DNA of 54,443 nucleotides from an uncultured Eubacteriales bacterium (GTDB lineage Bacteria > Bacillota > Clostridia > Oscillospirales > Oscillospiraceae). The DNA is taken from contig UQSF01000014.1 in NCBI GenBank assembly GCA_900543625.1, forward strand, positions 1 to 54,443. Reading direction: 5' to 3'. The notes under the pieces are model-generated. The model saw only the letters and a program-made list of their open reading frames with translations. It did not search any database and was not told where the DNA came from. A program made the position numbers and the translations under genes. Numbering within the stretch: position 1 is the stretch's first letter; each line of letters begins with the position of its first letter. This document shows positions 31,822 through 43,742 of the stretch, one piece after another.

Positions 31822-33054
31822 ATGTCGCAGCTCAAATACTGGGTCTGGCTGTCCATGCGCTTCGGTGTGCGGCCGAAGGTGAAGCTCGCGCTTGTGGAGC
31901 ACTTCGGCACGCCGCGCGATGTGTATTTTGCCACGGAGGCGGACTACCGCGTCCGTGCCTCACTGCGCCCGGAGGAGCTGCGTCTGCTGCTGGATAAGGA
32001 CCTGCATGAGGCTGAGCGCGCGCTCGCCATCTGCGACCGGGAGCATATCCGCGCCCTGACGATCCAGGACGCCGCCTATCCGCAGCGGCTGCTGCAGATC
32101 TATGATCCGCCGCTCGTGCTCTATGTGCGCGGCACACTGCCGCCGCTGGATGACCGCGCGGCCGTCGCTGTCGTCGGCACGCGCAGCGCCACGCCTTACG
32201 GGATGCGCACGGCGCACAAGCTCGGTTCGGAGATCGTGCGTCACGGCGGCATCGTGCTCTCCGGCCTCACCGCCGGCATCGACCGCTCAGCCGCCGAGGG
32301 TGCGCTGGACGCGGGCGGTGTCTGCGTGGGTGTGTCCGGCACGGCGATCAATCTGGATTTTGCGGGCGCGTGCACGCAGAGCGTCGCGCGCTGCGGCGCG
32401 GTCGTGAGCGAGTTTGCGCCGAATATGTCCGTGCCGCGCTTCGGCTTCCGGCTGCGCAACCGCATCACCTCCGGACTCGCCGTGGCGACGGTCGTGGTCG
32501 AGGCACCGGAGAAAAGCGGCGCGCTGCTCTTCGCCGAAGATGCGATCACGCAGGGCAGGGAGGTCTTTGCCGTGCCCGGAAACGCCGATTCCTATGCCTC
32601 TGTCGGCAGCAACGCGCTGCTCAAGGACGGGGCGCGTCCGGCGACGTGTGCATGGGATGTGCTGGGCGATTTTCGCCGTATGTTTCCCGGCACGCTGCAC
32701 GAGCGCATCGCGCCCGAACCCGAACCCGCAGCGCCGCAGGCCCCGCCCGAGACGGGTGACGGCTTTGCACAGGTGCGCCGACCGGTCGCGGAGAAAAGGA
32801 TTGACAAGCCGCAGCCGGAGGCATATATTGACCTGGAAGCGCAGCTGCGATCGCTCACAACGGAGCAGCTGCAGATCGTCGCGGCGATCGATACGCCCGC
32901 CACACAGGTGGATCTCATCATCGCCAAGACCCGGCTGCCGGCGAGCAAGGTGCTCGCGGAGCTGACCGTACTGCAGATCCGCGGCGTGGTCCGGCAGGAA
33001 CCGGGCAAACGCTTTTCGTTAAATATACGCGCAGGCACTGCGCAGGAATCATAA
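31822..33054 (+). CDS. dprA: DNA-processing protein DprA
   Basis: 410 residues, TGAGGAGGGCGTGAG upstream. N-terminal SAM-like region, Rossmann fold (VAVVGTRSATPYG, GIVLSGLTAGIDRSAAEGAL, LRNRITSGLAVATVVVEA, AITQGREVFAVPGN), a Pro-rich linker, and a C-terminal winged helix (TEQLQIVAAIDTPATQVDLI). Loads RecA on incoming single-stranded DNA in transformation. The stretch that usually reads G-x-G-(V/L)-D with a following Y-P-x-x-N is changed here (GVSGTAINLDFAGACTQ). Placed before topA as in many Firmicutes. Confidence 0.92.
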   Translation: MSQLKYWVWLSMRFGVRPKVKLALVEHFGTPRDVYFATEADYRVRASLRPEELRLLLDKDLHEAERALAICDREHIRALTIQDAAYPQRLLQIYDPPLVLYVRGTLPPLDDRAAVAVVGTRSATPYGMRTAHKLGSEIVRHGGIVLSGLTAGIDRSAAEGALDAGGVCVGVSGTAINLDFAGACTQSVARCGAVVSEFAPNMSVPRFGFRLRNRITSGLAVATVVVEAPEKSGALLFAEDAITQGREVFAVPGNADSYASVGSNALLKDGARPATCAWDVLGDFRRMFPGTLHERIAPEPEPAAPQAPPETGDGFAQVRRPVAEKRIDKPQPEAYIDLEAQLRSLTTEQLQIVAAIDTPATQVDLIIAKTRLPASKVLAELTVLQIRGVVRQEPGKRFSLNIRAGTAQES

Positions 33055-33072
33055 GGAGTTGGAACAGACCCG

Positions 33073-35427
<2,355 letters not shown>

Positions 35428-35444
35428 GTAGGAAGCATAATTGG

Positions 35445-35474
35445 AAAGGCGGCCTGATCACGGCCGCCTTTTTT
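35445..35474 (+). terminator. Terminator between topA and trmFO
   Basis: 10-bp stem (35445-35454 with 35462-35471, 7-nt loop) with a run of T to 35474. The trmFO Shine-Dalgarno (GAGGAGGAAC) begins at the very next base. Confidence 0.85.
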
Positions 35475-35487
35475 GAGGAGGAACGCT

Positions 35488-36801
35488 ATGACCCCAGTGA
35501 CCGTGATCGGTGCGGGCCTGGCGGGATGCGAGTGCGCGTGGCAGCTGGCCGGGCGCGGCATCCCGGTGCGCCTGATCGAGATGAAACCCCAGAAAATGTC
35601 CCCCGCACACGTATCGGAAAACTTTGCGGAGCTCGTCTGCTCCAACTCGCTGCGCAGCGATGAGCTCACCAATGCCGTCGGTCTGCTCAAGGAGGAGCTG
35701 CGGCGGCTCGATTCCGTCGTGCTCGCCAGCGCGGATCATAACCGTGTCGCCGCCGGCGGCGCGCTTGCCGTGGACCGTGAGGCCTTCGCCCGCGAGATCA
35801 CGGAGCGCATCTGCGCGCACCCGAACATCACCGTCGAGCGCGCGGAGGCGACCGCCATCCCCGAGGGTGAGGTCGTCATTGCGACCGGTCCGCTCACGAG
35901 TGATGCCATGGCCGAGGAGATCCAGCGCCTGTGCCCGGAGTTCGACCTGCATTTTTATGATGCCGTTGCGCCCATCGTCACGCTTGAGAGCGTGGACATG
36001 GACAGCGCCTTTTTCGCCAGCCGCTATGATAAGGGTACGGCGGACTACGTCAACTGCCCCATGGATCAGGCGGAGTATACCGCCTTTGTTCGGGAGCTGC
36101 GCACCGCCAAGGAGGCGCCGGTGCACGGTTTTGACGACGGCGCGGTCTTTGAGGGCTGTATGCCGGTCGAGGTCATGGCGCGCCGCGGCGAGGATACGCT
36201 GCGCTACGGCCCGCTTAAGCCGGTCGGCCTGCGCGACCCGCGCACCGGAAAGGACAACTATGCCGTCGTCCAGCTGCGGCGCGACAACGCCGAGGGCACG
36301 CTGTATAACATCGTCGGCTTTCAGACGCATCTGACGTTTGGTGAGCAAAAGCGCGTCTTTTCCATGATCCCCGCGCTGCGGGAGGCGGAGTTTGTGCGCT
36401 ACGGCGTCATGCACCGCAACACCTATTTAAATTCCCCGCAGATGCTCGACCGCTACTACCGGCTTCGGACAGCGCCGCGCATCCGCTTCGCCGGACAGAT
36501 GACCGGTGTTGAGGGCTATGTGGAGTCGTGCGCATCCGGCGCGCTTGTCGGCATCGAGACGGCTGCGCAGGTGCTCGGTCTGCCGCCCGTGGATTTCCCG
36601 CAGGAGACGGCCATCGGCGCGCTGTCGCTGTATATTTCCGGCGGCAGTGTCGGCGATTTTCAACCTATGAATATCAACTTCGGCATCATCACGCCGCTCG
36701 ACCACCGCGTGCGCGGCAAGCGCAACAAGAATGCGGAGATCTCGGCGCGCAGCCTGCAGATTCTGGACGGGCTGAAACAAAAGGAGGTTTTTCATCTATG
36801 A
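35488..36801 (+). CDS. trmFO: Methylenetetrahydrofolate-tRNA-(uracil-5-)-methyltransferase TrmFO
   Basis: 437 residues from ATG 35488 (GAGGAGGAAC upstream). FAD-binding VTVIGAGLAGCECAWQLA, then MKPQKMSPAHVSENFAELVCSN, EGCMPVEVMARRG and FAGQMTGVEGYVESCASG, all typical of the folate/FAD-dependent enzyme that makes ribothymidine 54 in tRNA. Standard position after topA. Ends in an ATGA overlap with plsX. Confidence 0.97.
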   Translation: MTPVTVIGAGLAGCECAWQLAGRGIPVRLIEMKPQKMSPAHVSENFAELVCSNSLRSDELTNAVGLLKEELRRLDSVVLASADHNRVAAGGALAVDREAFAREITERICAHPNITVERAEATAIPEGEVVIATGPLTSDAMAEEIQRLCPEFDLHFYDAVAPIVTLESVDMDSAFFASRYDKGTADYVNCPMDQAEYTAFVRELRTAKEAPVHGFDDGAVFEGCMPVEVMARRGEDTLRYGPLKPVGLRDPRTGKDNYAVVQLRRDNAEGTLYNIVGFQTHLTFGEQKRVFSMIPALREAEFVRYGVMHRNTYLNSPQMLDRYYRLRTAPRIRFAGQMTGVEGYVESCASGALVGIETAAQVLGLPPVDFPQETAIGALSLYISGGSVGDFQPMNINFGIITPLDHRVRGKRNKNAEISARSLQILDGLKQKEVFHL

Positions 36802-37823
36802 GAATACTTGTGGACGCAATGGGCGGCGACCTTGCCCCGGATGAGATCGTGAAGGGTGCGGTGCACGCGCAGCAGGAGCTGGGCGCGGAGATCGTGCTCG
36901 TCGGCCAGCGCGCCGCCATCGAGACCTGCCTGCGCAACGAGCAGGCCAAGCTCGAGATCATTGACGCGAGCGAGGTCATCACCATGGACGATGACCCCAG
37001 CACGGCGACCCGCCGCAAGAAGGATGCTTCCATGACGGTCGCGCTCAACCTGCTGCGTGACGGCAAGGGTGACGCGGTCGTCTCCGCCGGCAGCACCGGC
37101 GCGCTGCTCACAGGCGCGACGCTCATCGTCAAGCGCATCCACGGCATCCGCCGCGCGGCGCTTGCCCCCGTGCTGCCCAACGGCGACGCGGGCGTCATGC
37201 TCATCGATTGTGGCGCGAACGCCGACTGCACGCCGGAGTACCTGCTGCAGTTTGCCTATATGGGCAGTTACTATGCCCGCACCATGCTTGGCATCGCGGC
37301 GCCGCGTGTCGGTCTGCTCAGCAACGGCACCGAGGACCACAAGGGGGCGCAGCTCCAGCATGAGACCTTCCCGCTGCTCAAGGCGGCGGACGCCGCCGGG
37401 CGCATCCGCTTCATCGGCAATGTCGAGGCCTCACAGGTCTTTAACGGCGATGTGGACGTCGTCGTCACCGACGGCTTCACCGGCAACGTCCTGCTCAAGG
37501 GCATCGAGGGCAGCATCAAGTACATGACGCGCCAGCTCAAGGGCATCTTCATGAAAAACTTCAAGACCAAAATGGCGGCGCTCGCCATCAAGGACGAGTT
37601 CAAGGCGCTCAAGGCCTCTCTCGACCCAAACGAGGTCGGCGGCACGGCCATGCTCGGCATCAGCAAGCCCGTCATCAAGGCGCACGGCTCGTCGGATGCG
37701 CGCGCGATCTATAACGCCATCCGTCAGGCGATCTCGTTTGTCGACTCCGGCATCATCGACGACATCACGGCCAACATTTCCTATATGCGCGTGGACAAGC
37801 ACGCGGCAAAGGAGTGCGACTGA
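36798..37823 (+). CDS. plsX: Phosphate acyltransferase PlsX
   Basis: 341 residues. MRILVDAMGGDLAPDEIVKG start, SAGSTGALLTGATLIVKRI, DCGANADCTPEYLLQFA, VVTDGFTGNVLLKGIEG are PlsX blocks. Makes acyl phosphate from acyl-ACP for phospholipid synthesis. Its start overlaps trmFO (ATGA), and rnc starts at its stop (TGATG). The acyl-carrier-protein gene often found between plsX and rnc is absent. Confidence 0.97.
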   Translation: MRILVDAMGGDLAPDEIVKGAVHAQQELGAEIVLVGQRAAIETCLRNEQAKLEIIDASEVITMDDDPSTATRRKKDASMTVALNLLRDGKGDAVVSAGSTGALLTGATLIVKRIHGIRRAALAPVLPNGDAGVMLIDCGANADCTPEYLLQFAYMGSYYARTMLGIAAPRVGLLSNGTEDHKGAQLQHETFPLLKAADAAGRIRFIGNVEASQVFNGDVDVVVTDGFTGNVLLKGIEGSIKYMTRQLKGIFMKNFKTKMAALAIKDEFKALKASLDPNEVGGTAMLGISKPVIKAHGSSDARAIYNAIRQAISFVDSGIIDDITANISYMRVDKHAAKECD

Positions 37824-38500
37824 TGGAGGCGCTGGAGGCCCGCTTGGGCTATACATTCCGTGACCGGTCGCTGCTGGAGAATGCGCTCATGCACAGCTCT
37901 TACGCCAATGAAAACCGTGCGCGCGGCTATACCAGCAACGAGCGGCTCGAGTTTCTGGGTGACTCCGTGCTCGGCATGGTCACGGCGACACGGCTCTACC
38001 GGCTCTATCCCGACATGCCGGAGGGGAAGATGAGCCGGCTGCGCGCCGAGCTCGTGTGTGAGCAGGCGCTGCACGGCGTGGCGTGCACGCTGCATCTGGG
38101 CGATTATATCCGTCTTGGCCACGGAGAGGAGCGCAGCGGCGGACGCGAGCGCCCGTCCATCCTCGCCGATGCGGTAGAGGCGGTCATCGCCGCCATGTAC
38201 CTCGACGGCGGGCTGGAGCCTGCGCAGCGCTTTATCCTTGCGCACATCCTTAACGGTCTGGCCGAGGGGGAGATCCACCACGTCGCAGACTATAAGACCG
38301 AGCTGCAGGAGCGCGTGCAGCGCCGCGCCGGACAGACGCTCTCTTATACCGTCTGCGCCGAGAGCGGTCCGGATCACAACAAGACGTTCACCATGGCCGT
38401 GCTGCTCAACGGCAGCGAGATCGGCCGCGGCACAGGGCGCACCAAAAAGGAGGCGGAGCAGTCCGCCGCCCGCTGCGCGCTCGAAACGCTGGGCGAATAA
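37823..38500 (+). CDS. rnc: Ribonuclease III
   Basis: 225 residues from ATG 37823, which shares its A with the plsX stop and lies nine bases after AAAGGAG; an upstream GTG at 37814 abuts that site and is rejected. Catalytic signature NERLEFLGDSVLGMV and DAVEAVIAAMYLDGG, C-terminal dsRNA-binding domain (DYKTELQERVQRRAG, GTGRTKKEAEQSAARCALE). Cleaves double-stranded RNA in rRNA maturation. A strong terminator follows. Confidence 0.97.
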   Translation: MEALEARLGYTFRDRSLLENALMHSSYANENRARGYTSNERLEFLGDSVLGMVTATRLYRLYPDMPEGKMSRLRAELVCEQALHGVACTLHLGDYIRLGHGEERSGGRERPSILADAVEAVIAAMYLDGGLEPAQRFILAHILNGLAEGEIHHVADYKTELQERVQRRAGQTLSYTVCAESGPDHNKTFTMAVLLNGSEIGRGTGRTKKEAEQSAARCALETLGE

Positions 38501-38504
38501 CGAC

Positions 38505-38539
38505 AAACAGCCGCCTGCAAAAACAGGCGGCTGTTTTTT
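38505..38539 (+). terminator. Terminator after rnc
   Basis: 13-bp stem (38505-38517 with 38524-38536), A-rich loop, six T. Confidence 0.9.
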
Positions 38540-38566
38540 CATATCTGAAAAAATGCGCTCCTGCCG

Positions 38567-38595
38567 TTGCAAAATGGCGTTTTTGGCGGTATACT
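38567..38595 (+). promoter_or_regulatory. smc promoter
   Basis: TTGCAA (38567-38572), 17-bp spacer, TATACT (38590-38595); leader of about 70 nt. Confidence 0.65.
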
Positions 38596-38670
38596 TTATT
38601 TTGTATTATTTTCATTTGAGATACCGGCGGCGCTCCTGCGCGGGGCTTTGCCGGGTATGCGAGGGATTTT

Positions 38671-41600
38671 GTGTACTTAAAAGCATTGGAGATCCAGGGC
38701 TTCAAGTCCTTTCCGGACAAGACGCGCCTGAATTTTGACCAGGAGATCACGGCAATCGTCGGTCCGAACGGGAGCGGCAAGTCGAACATATCGGACGCCA
38801 TCCTGTGGGTCATGGGTGAGCAGCGCACGAAGACGCTGCGCGGCGGCAAGATGGAGGACGTCATCTTCGGCGGCACGGAAAAGCGCAGCCCCATGGGCTT
38901 TGCGCAGGTGTCGCTCATTCTCGATAACAGCACCGGCATCTTCGACACAGAAAACACCGAGGTCATGATCACCCGCCGCTATTACCGCAGCGGCGAGAGC
39001 GAATATTCCATCAACCGCGAGCCCTGCCGCCTGCGCGACATCAACGAGCTGCTCATGGACACCGGCCTCGGCCGCGACGGGTACTCGATCATCGGGCAGG
39101 GGCGCATTGCAGAGATCGTCTCCGGCAAGAGCAACGAGCGCCGCGAGATCTTTGAGGAGGCGGCCGGCATCTCACGCTACCGCTACCGCAAGGAGGAGTC
39201 GGAGCGCAAGCTTGCCCGTACGGAGGAAAACCTCCTGCGCATCAATGACAAGGTCGATGAGCTGGAGCTGCAGGTAGAGCCCCTGCGCAAGCAGGCAGAG
39301 ACGGCGAAGAAATATCTGCACCTGCGCGACGAGCTCAAGAGCGCCGAGGTCTCCGTCTGGATGGAGACGCTCGACCGGCTGCACGCGCAGGCCGAGACTG
39401 TGAACCACGACTATCAGACCGCGAAGGAAAACCTTGCCGGCGCGCAGCGCGAGCTCGAGCAGCTCTATGCGGCGTCGGAGAACATCGCGCAGAAAATGCG
39501 CGAGAAGGATCTGGAGTCCGAGCGCACGCGCGAGCAGATCTCCGAGGCGGAGAGCGCCGCCGCCGAGTGCGAGAGCGCTGCGGCTGTCGTGCGCACGAAC
39601 CTGCAAAACAGCGCCGACAGCATCGCGCGTCTGCGCGTGGAGGTGTCTGAGCAGGCGGATCGCGCCAGCGCTCTGCAGGCGCAGATCGACGCGCAGCAGC
39701 AGCGTTTGGAGCAGATCGAGCGCGAAAAGGCGCAGCACGCGCAGCAGATCGACGCCGTGCTCGAGGACATCGAGCGCAACGCCGCATCCTCCGGCGAGGC
39801 CGAGCGTGCGTATACGGAGCTGCTTGCCCGGGAGAGCGCGCAGAGCAGCGCACTGGCCGAGTGCCGCACGCGCATCACGCTCCTGGCCGACAAATCGCAG
39901 GAGCTGCTCGATCAGGAAAACGCCATCGTCACCGCCGCTGCGGAGGCGGCCGAGCGTCTGGCCGCGCTCGAGGCGCAGGCGCAGGAAAAGCAGACCGCGC
40001 AGCAGCAGGCGCAGTCCGCCTGCGACGCGCTGCGCACGCAGCAGAGAGAAAAAACACAGCACCTTTCCGCCTGTGAGCAGGCGCTGGCAAAGCGGCAGGA
40101 GCGGCTGTCCGGGCTGACGGTCGACCTGCGCAGCACCGAATCGCGCATCCGTATGCTCACCGAGATGGAAAAGGACTTTGAGGGCTACAACCGCGCAGTC
40201 AAGGCCGTTATGCACGCGGCCGAAAAGGGGACGCTGCGCGGCGTGCGCGGCCCGGTGGCAAACCTCATCAAGACCGGCGACCGCTATGCCCTCGCCATTG
40301 AGACGGCGCTCGGCGCGGCGGCGCAGAATATCGTCGTCGAGACGCAGAGCTGCGGCGCACAGGCCATCGAGCTGCTGCGCCGGCGCGATACCGGCCGTGC
40401 GACATTCCTGCCGCTCGATACCATCCGACCCATGCACCTAAACAGTGTGCCGGATCGGGAGCCTGGCTATGTCGGCGTGGCTGACACGCTCGTCACCTGC
40501 GCGGCCGCTTACCGCGATATCGTCAGCAATCTCCTCGGCCGCACCGTCGTCGCCGAGACGATGAAAGACGCCATTGCTATCTCCAGGCGCTATGACCACC
40601 GCTACCGCATCGTCACGCTTGACGGGCAGCTCGTCAACGCCGGCGGCTCGCTCACCGGCGGCAGCGCCGCCAAGGGCAGCGGCATCCTGTCGCGCGCCAA
40701 CGAGCTCAAGCGCCTGCGTGAGACGCTGGACGCGCTCACGCTCGAAAAGCAGCAGTGTGCGCTCGAACTCGAGGATGCGCAGGCGGCGCTCGACACGGCG
40801 CACGCACAGCTCGACGCCGTGCAGGCGCAGCTGGAGCAGGCGGTCGAGACGCTGCACAAGGCGCAGAGCGAGGCGGCACAGGTCGTGCTGCTCCAAAACG
40901 CCGCACAGGAGACCATCGCGGGGCAAAATGCGTCCATCGACGCCTGCCGCGCGCAGCAAAAGACGAATCAGGAGCGCATCGCCGCTGCCCGCGCCGATGC
41001 AGCCTCGGCGGAGAAAACGCTTGCACGGCTTCGCATGGAACGCGATCAGAGCGAGCTTGGCCGCGGCGCGTTTGACCGCCGCCGGCAGGAGCTGGCCGAC
41101 CGGCTGGCCGGGCTGCGGGCGGAGACGGCGTCGCTTGAGGCCGAGCGCGAGACCATCCTGCGCACCACGCAGCAGATCCACGATCTGTTCGAGGAGATGG
41201 CCGGTGACCGCAAGGCACGCCTTGACCAGATCGCGCAGGCGGAGACCGGCACGCAGCAGCTGCAGCAGACGCTGCAAATGCACGAGCGCCGTCTGGCTGA
41301 ATTGCGCCAGCGCGCTGAGACACTGCGCAGCGATCTTGCCGCGTGCAGCAGCCGCAAGCTGGAGCTGGAGGGACAGCGCACACGCACCGACCGCGATGCG
41401 CAGGCGCGCAACCGCGACCTGCTGGATATGCAGGGGCTCGTGTCGCGCTTTGAGCAGAAAAAGCTCTCGGCCGACATGGAGGAAAAGCAGATCCTCGACA
41501 AGCTCTGGGACAATTATGAGCTCAGCCGCACGGCGGCCGAGGCGCTGCGCCAGCCGATCGAGAATATGACCAAGGCCAGCCGCCGCATCGCCGAGCTGCG

Positions 41601-42231
41601 CCGCGGCATCGGCGCGCTGGGCACGCCGAACCTCGGTGCGATCGACGAATTCACGCGCGTGAACACGCGCTATACCTTCCTCACCGGTCAGCGGGACGAT
41701 ATCCTCAAGGCCAAGCGTGAGCTGACCGGCATCATCGCCGATGTGACGGGGGAGATGGAGGGCATCTTCACCACGCAGTTTCAGGCGATCGATCAGGCGT
41801 TCCGCCAGACCTTCCTGGAGCTCTTCGGCGGCGGCAAGGCGGCGCTCGTGCTCGAGGATCCGGAGCACGTGCTCGACAGCGGCATCGAGATCAAGGTGCA
41901 GCCGCCCGGTAAGGCGCTCTCAACGCTGAGCCTGATGTCCGGCGGCGAGATGGCGTTTGTGGCCATCGCGCTCTACTTTGCCATTTTGAAGGTGCGTCCG
42001 ACGCCGTTTTGCGTCATGGACGAGATCGAAGCCGCGCTCGACGAGGCGAACGTCACGCGCTACGTGCAGTATATGCGCCGCCTTGCCAAGAGCACGCAGT
42101 TTCTCGTCATCACGCACCGCCGCGGCACCATGGAGGAGGCCGACCACCTGTTCGGCGTGACCATGCAGGAAAAAGGCGTGTCGCGCATCATCGAGCTCTC
42201 GCTGGATGAAGCGGCTAAAACCATATCGTAA
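38671..42231 (+). CDS. smc: Chromosome segregation ATPase SMC
   Basis: 1186 residues, GTG start at 38671 (MYLKALEIQGFKSFPDKTRL). Head with Walker A VGPNGSGKSNISDAI, long Ala/Gln/Glu-rich coiled coils (about 170-500 and 670-1020), a Gly-rich hinge between (GPVANLIKTGDRYALAIETAL, GGSLTGGSAAKGSG), and the C-terminal head with signature SLMSGGEMAFVAIALYFAI and Walker B FCVMDEIEAALDEANV. The signature Leu of LSGGE is Met here. Organises and segregates the chromosome with ScpAB. First gene of the run to leuS. Confidence 0.97.
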   Translation: MYLKALEIQGFKSFPDKTRLNFDQEITAIVGPNGSGKSNISDAILWVMGEQRTKTLRGGKMEDVIFGGTEKRSPMGFAQVSLILDNSTGIFDTENTEVMITRRYYRSGESEYSINREPCRLRDINELLMDTGLGRDGYSIIGQGRIAEIVSGKSNERREIFEEAAGISRYRYRKEESERKLARTEENLLRINDKVDELELQVEPLRKQAETAKKYLHLRDELKSAEVSVWMETLDRLHAQAETVNHDYQTAKENLAGAQRELEQLYAASENIAQKMREKDLESERTREQISEAESAAAECESAAAVVRTNLQNSADSIARLRVEVSEQADRASALQAQIDAQQQRLEQIEREKAQHAQQIDAVLEDIERNAASSGEAERAYTELLARESAQSSALAECRTRITLLADKSQELLDQENAIVTAAAEAAERLAALEAQAQEKQTAQQQAQSACDALRTQQREKTQHLSACEQALAKRQERLSGLTVDLRSTESRIRMLTEMEKDFEGYNRAVKAVMHAAEKGTLRGVRGPVANLIKTGDRYALAIETALGAAAQNIVVETQSCGAQAIELLRRRDTGRATFLPLDTIRPMHLNSVPDREPGYVGVADTLVTCAAAYRDIVSNLLGRTVVAETMKDAIAISRRYDHRYRIVTLDGQLVNAGGSLTGGSAAKGSGILSRANELKRLRETLDALTLEKQQCALELEDAQAALDTAHAQLDAVQAQLEQAVETLHKAQSEAAQVVLLQNAAQETIAGQNASIDACRAQQKTNQERIAAARADAASAEKTLARLRMERDQSELGRGAFDRRRQELADRLAGLRAETASLEAERETILRTTQQIHDLFEEMAGDRKARLDQIAQAETGTQQLQQTLQMHERRLAELRQRAETLRSDLAACSSRKLELEGQRTRTDRDAQARNRDLLDMQGLVSRFEQKKLSADMEEKQILDKLWDNYELSRTAAEALRQPIENMTKASRRIAELRRGIGALGTPNLGAIDEFTRVNTRYTFLTGQRDDILKAKRELTGIIADVTGEMEGIFTTQFQAIDQAFRQTFLELFGGGKAALVLEDPEHVLDSGIEIKVQPPGKALSTLSLMSGGEMAFVAIALYFAILKVRPTPFCVMDEIEAALDEANVTRYVQYMRRLAKSTQFLVITHRRGTMEEADHLFGVTMQEKGVSRIIELSLDEAAKTIS

Positions 42232-42246
42232 CGGAGAAGATAGTCT

Positions 42247-43155
42247 ATGGGATTTTTTGATAAGATCAAACAGGGTCTGACCAAGACCAAGACGAAAATG
42301 GACGCCCAGCTGACCGGCATTTTTGCCGCCTATGAGCCGGGCGACGAGGAATTTTTCGAAGACCTCGAGGAAACGCTCATCCTCGCAGACACCGGCGTGG
42401 AGACGACGACCAAGGCCATCGCGCAGCTGCGCAAGGCCATCGAGCTCAAAAAGCTGACCACCGGCGCGGAGGTGAAAAAGGAATTCGTGCAGATCCTCAC
42501 ACGCATCCTCAAGGTGCAGGACACCATGCTCCTGCTCACGACGCAGCCGTCGGTCGTGCTCGTCGTCGGCGTCAACGGCGTCGGCAAGACGACGACGATC
42601 GGCAAGCTCGCTTCCCAGCTCAAGAAGGAGGGCAACCGTGTGCTCCTGTCCGCTGCGGATACGTTCCGTGCAGCGGCCGCCGACCAGCTCACCGTCTGGG
42701 CACAGCGCGCCGGTGTGGAGATCGTCAAGCACGAGGAGGGCTCTGACCCCGCCGCCGTGGTGTTCGACTCCATTCAGGCGGCAAAGGCGCGCGGCGTGGA
42801 TGTCGTCATCATCGACACCGCCGGCCGTCTGCACAACAAGGCAAACCTCATGAACGAGCTCAATAAAATCACCCGCGTCATCCGCCGCGAGCTGCCGGAG
42901 GCCGACATTGAAACGCTCATGGTGCTCGACGCCACGACCGGTCAGAACGGTCTCATTCAGGCCAAGCAGTTTCTCGACACGGCGGATCTCACCGGTATCG
43001 TGCTCACGAAGCTCGACGGCACGGCCAAGGGCGGAATCGTCTTTGCGATCGCAAATGACCTGCAGCTTCCGGTGAAATATGTCGGCGTCGGCGAGCAGAT
43101 CGACGACCTGCTGGAGTTCAAGCCTGCGGAATTTGTGGAGGCGCTGCTGTCATGA
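42247..43155 (+). CDS. ftsY: Signal recognition particle receptor FtsY
   Basis: 302 residues, NG domain only with a short basic start (MGFFDKIKQGLTKTKTKM) in place of the long acidic A domain of enterics. GTPase motifs: VGVNGVGKTTTIGKLA, DTFRAAAADQL, DTAGRLHNKANLM, TKLDGTAKGG. Docks ribosome-SRP complexes at the membrane. Follows smc by 15 bp, the usual Firmicutes order; its stop overlaps rdgB (ATGA). Confidence 0.97.
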   Translation: MGFFDKIKQGLTKTKTKMDAQLTGIFAAYEPGDEEFFEDLEETLILADTGVETTTKAIAQLRKAIELKKLTTGAEVKKEFVQILTRILKVQDTMLLLTTQPSVVLVVGVNGVGKTTTIGKLASQLKKEGNRVLLSAADTFRAAAADQLTVWAQRAGVEIVKHEEGSDPAAVVFDSIQAAKARGVDVVIIDTAGRLHNKANLMNELNKITRVIRRELPEADIETLMVLDATTGQNGLIQAKQFLDTADLTGIVLTKLDGTAKGGIVFAIANDLQLPVKYVGVGEQIDDLLEFKPAEFVEALLS

Positions 43156-43742
43156 TCCTTGCAAGCAATAATGCACATAAGTTAGATGAGTTTCGCGCCA
43201 TCTTTGCCGACATGGGCATCGAGATCATCCCGCAGAGTGCGGCCGGCTGCGACTTTGAGGTCGACGAGACCGGCGAGACCTTCGAGGAAAACGCCTATCT
43301 GAAGGCCATCGCCGTGACCCGCGCGACGGGGCAGGCCGCCATCGCGGACGACTCCGGCCTCGAGGTCGATGCGCTCGGCGGTGCGCCCGGCGTGCACTCG
43401 GCGCGCTATACCGGCCGGCACGACGATACGGACGCCGCGCGCAACGAGCTCCTGCTGCACAACCTCGGCGACCGCACCGACCGCACGGCGCGGTTCGTGT
43501 CGTGCATCTGCTGCACGTTCCCGAACGGCGACGTGCTGCGCGCACGCGGCACGTGCGAGGGCAGCATCCTGTTTGCCCCGCGCGGGGAAAACGGCTTCGG
43601 CTATGACCCGCTTTTCCTGCCGGATGGCTACGACTGTTCCATGGCGGAGCTGCGTCCGGAAGAGAAAAACGCCATTTCCCACCGCGGAAATGCGCTCAAA
43701 ATCCTGAAAGAAGAATTGAGGAATTACTATGCTGACAAGTAA
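43152..43742 (+). CDS. rdgB: XTP/dITP pyrophosphatase (RdgB/HAM1)
   Basis: 196 residues. Start ILASNNAHKLDEFRAIF (SxNxxK motif), then ADDSGLEVDALGGAPGVHSARY, GENGFGYDPLFLPDGY and HRGNALKIL, all typical. Hydrolyses deaminated purine triphosphates to keep them out of DNA and RNA. Overlaps ftsY by 4 bp and yhbY by 14 bp. Confidence 0.96.
   Translation: MILASNNAHKLDEFRAIFADMGIEIIPQSAAGCDFEVDETGETFEENAYLKAIAVTRATGQAAIADDSGLEVDALGGAPGVHSARYTGRHDDTDAARNELLLHNLGDRTDRTARFVSCICCTFPNGDVLRARGTCEGSILFAPRGENGFGYDPLFLPDGYDCSMAELRPEEKNAISHRGNALKILKEELRNYYADK

Noticed and set aside
41920..42231. SMC signature change (MSGGE) as an inactivating mutation
   Set aside because: The Ser-Gly-Gly core and all other ATPase motifs are intact, so it is a tolerated variant.
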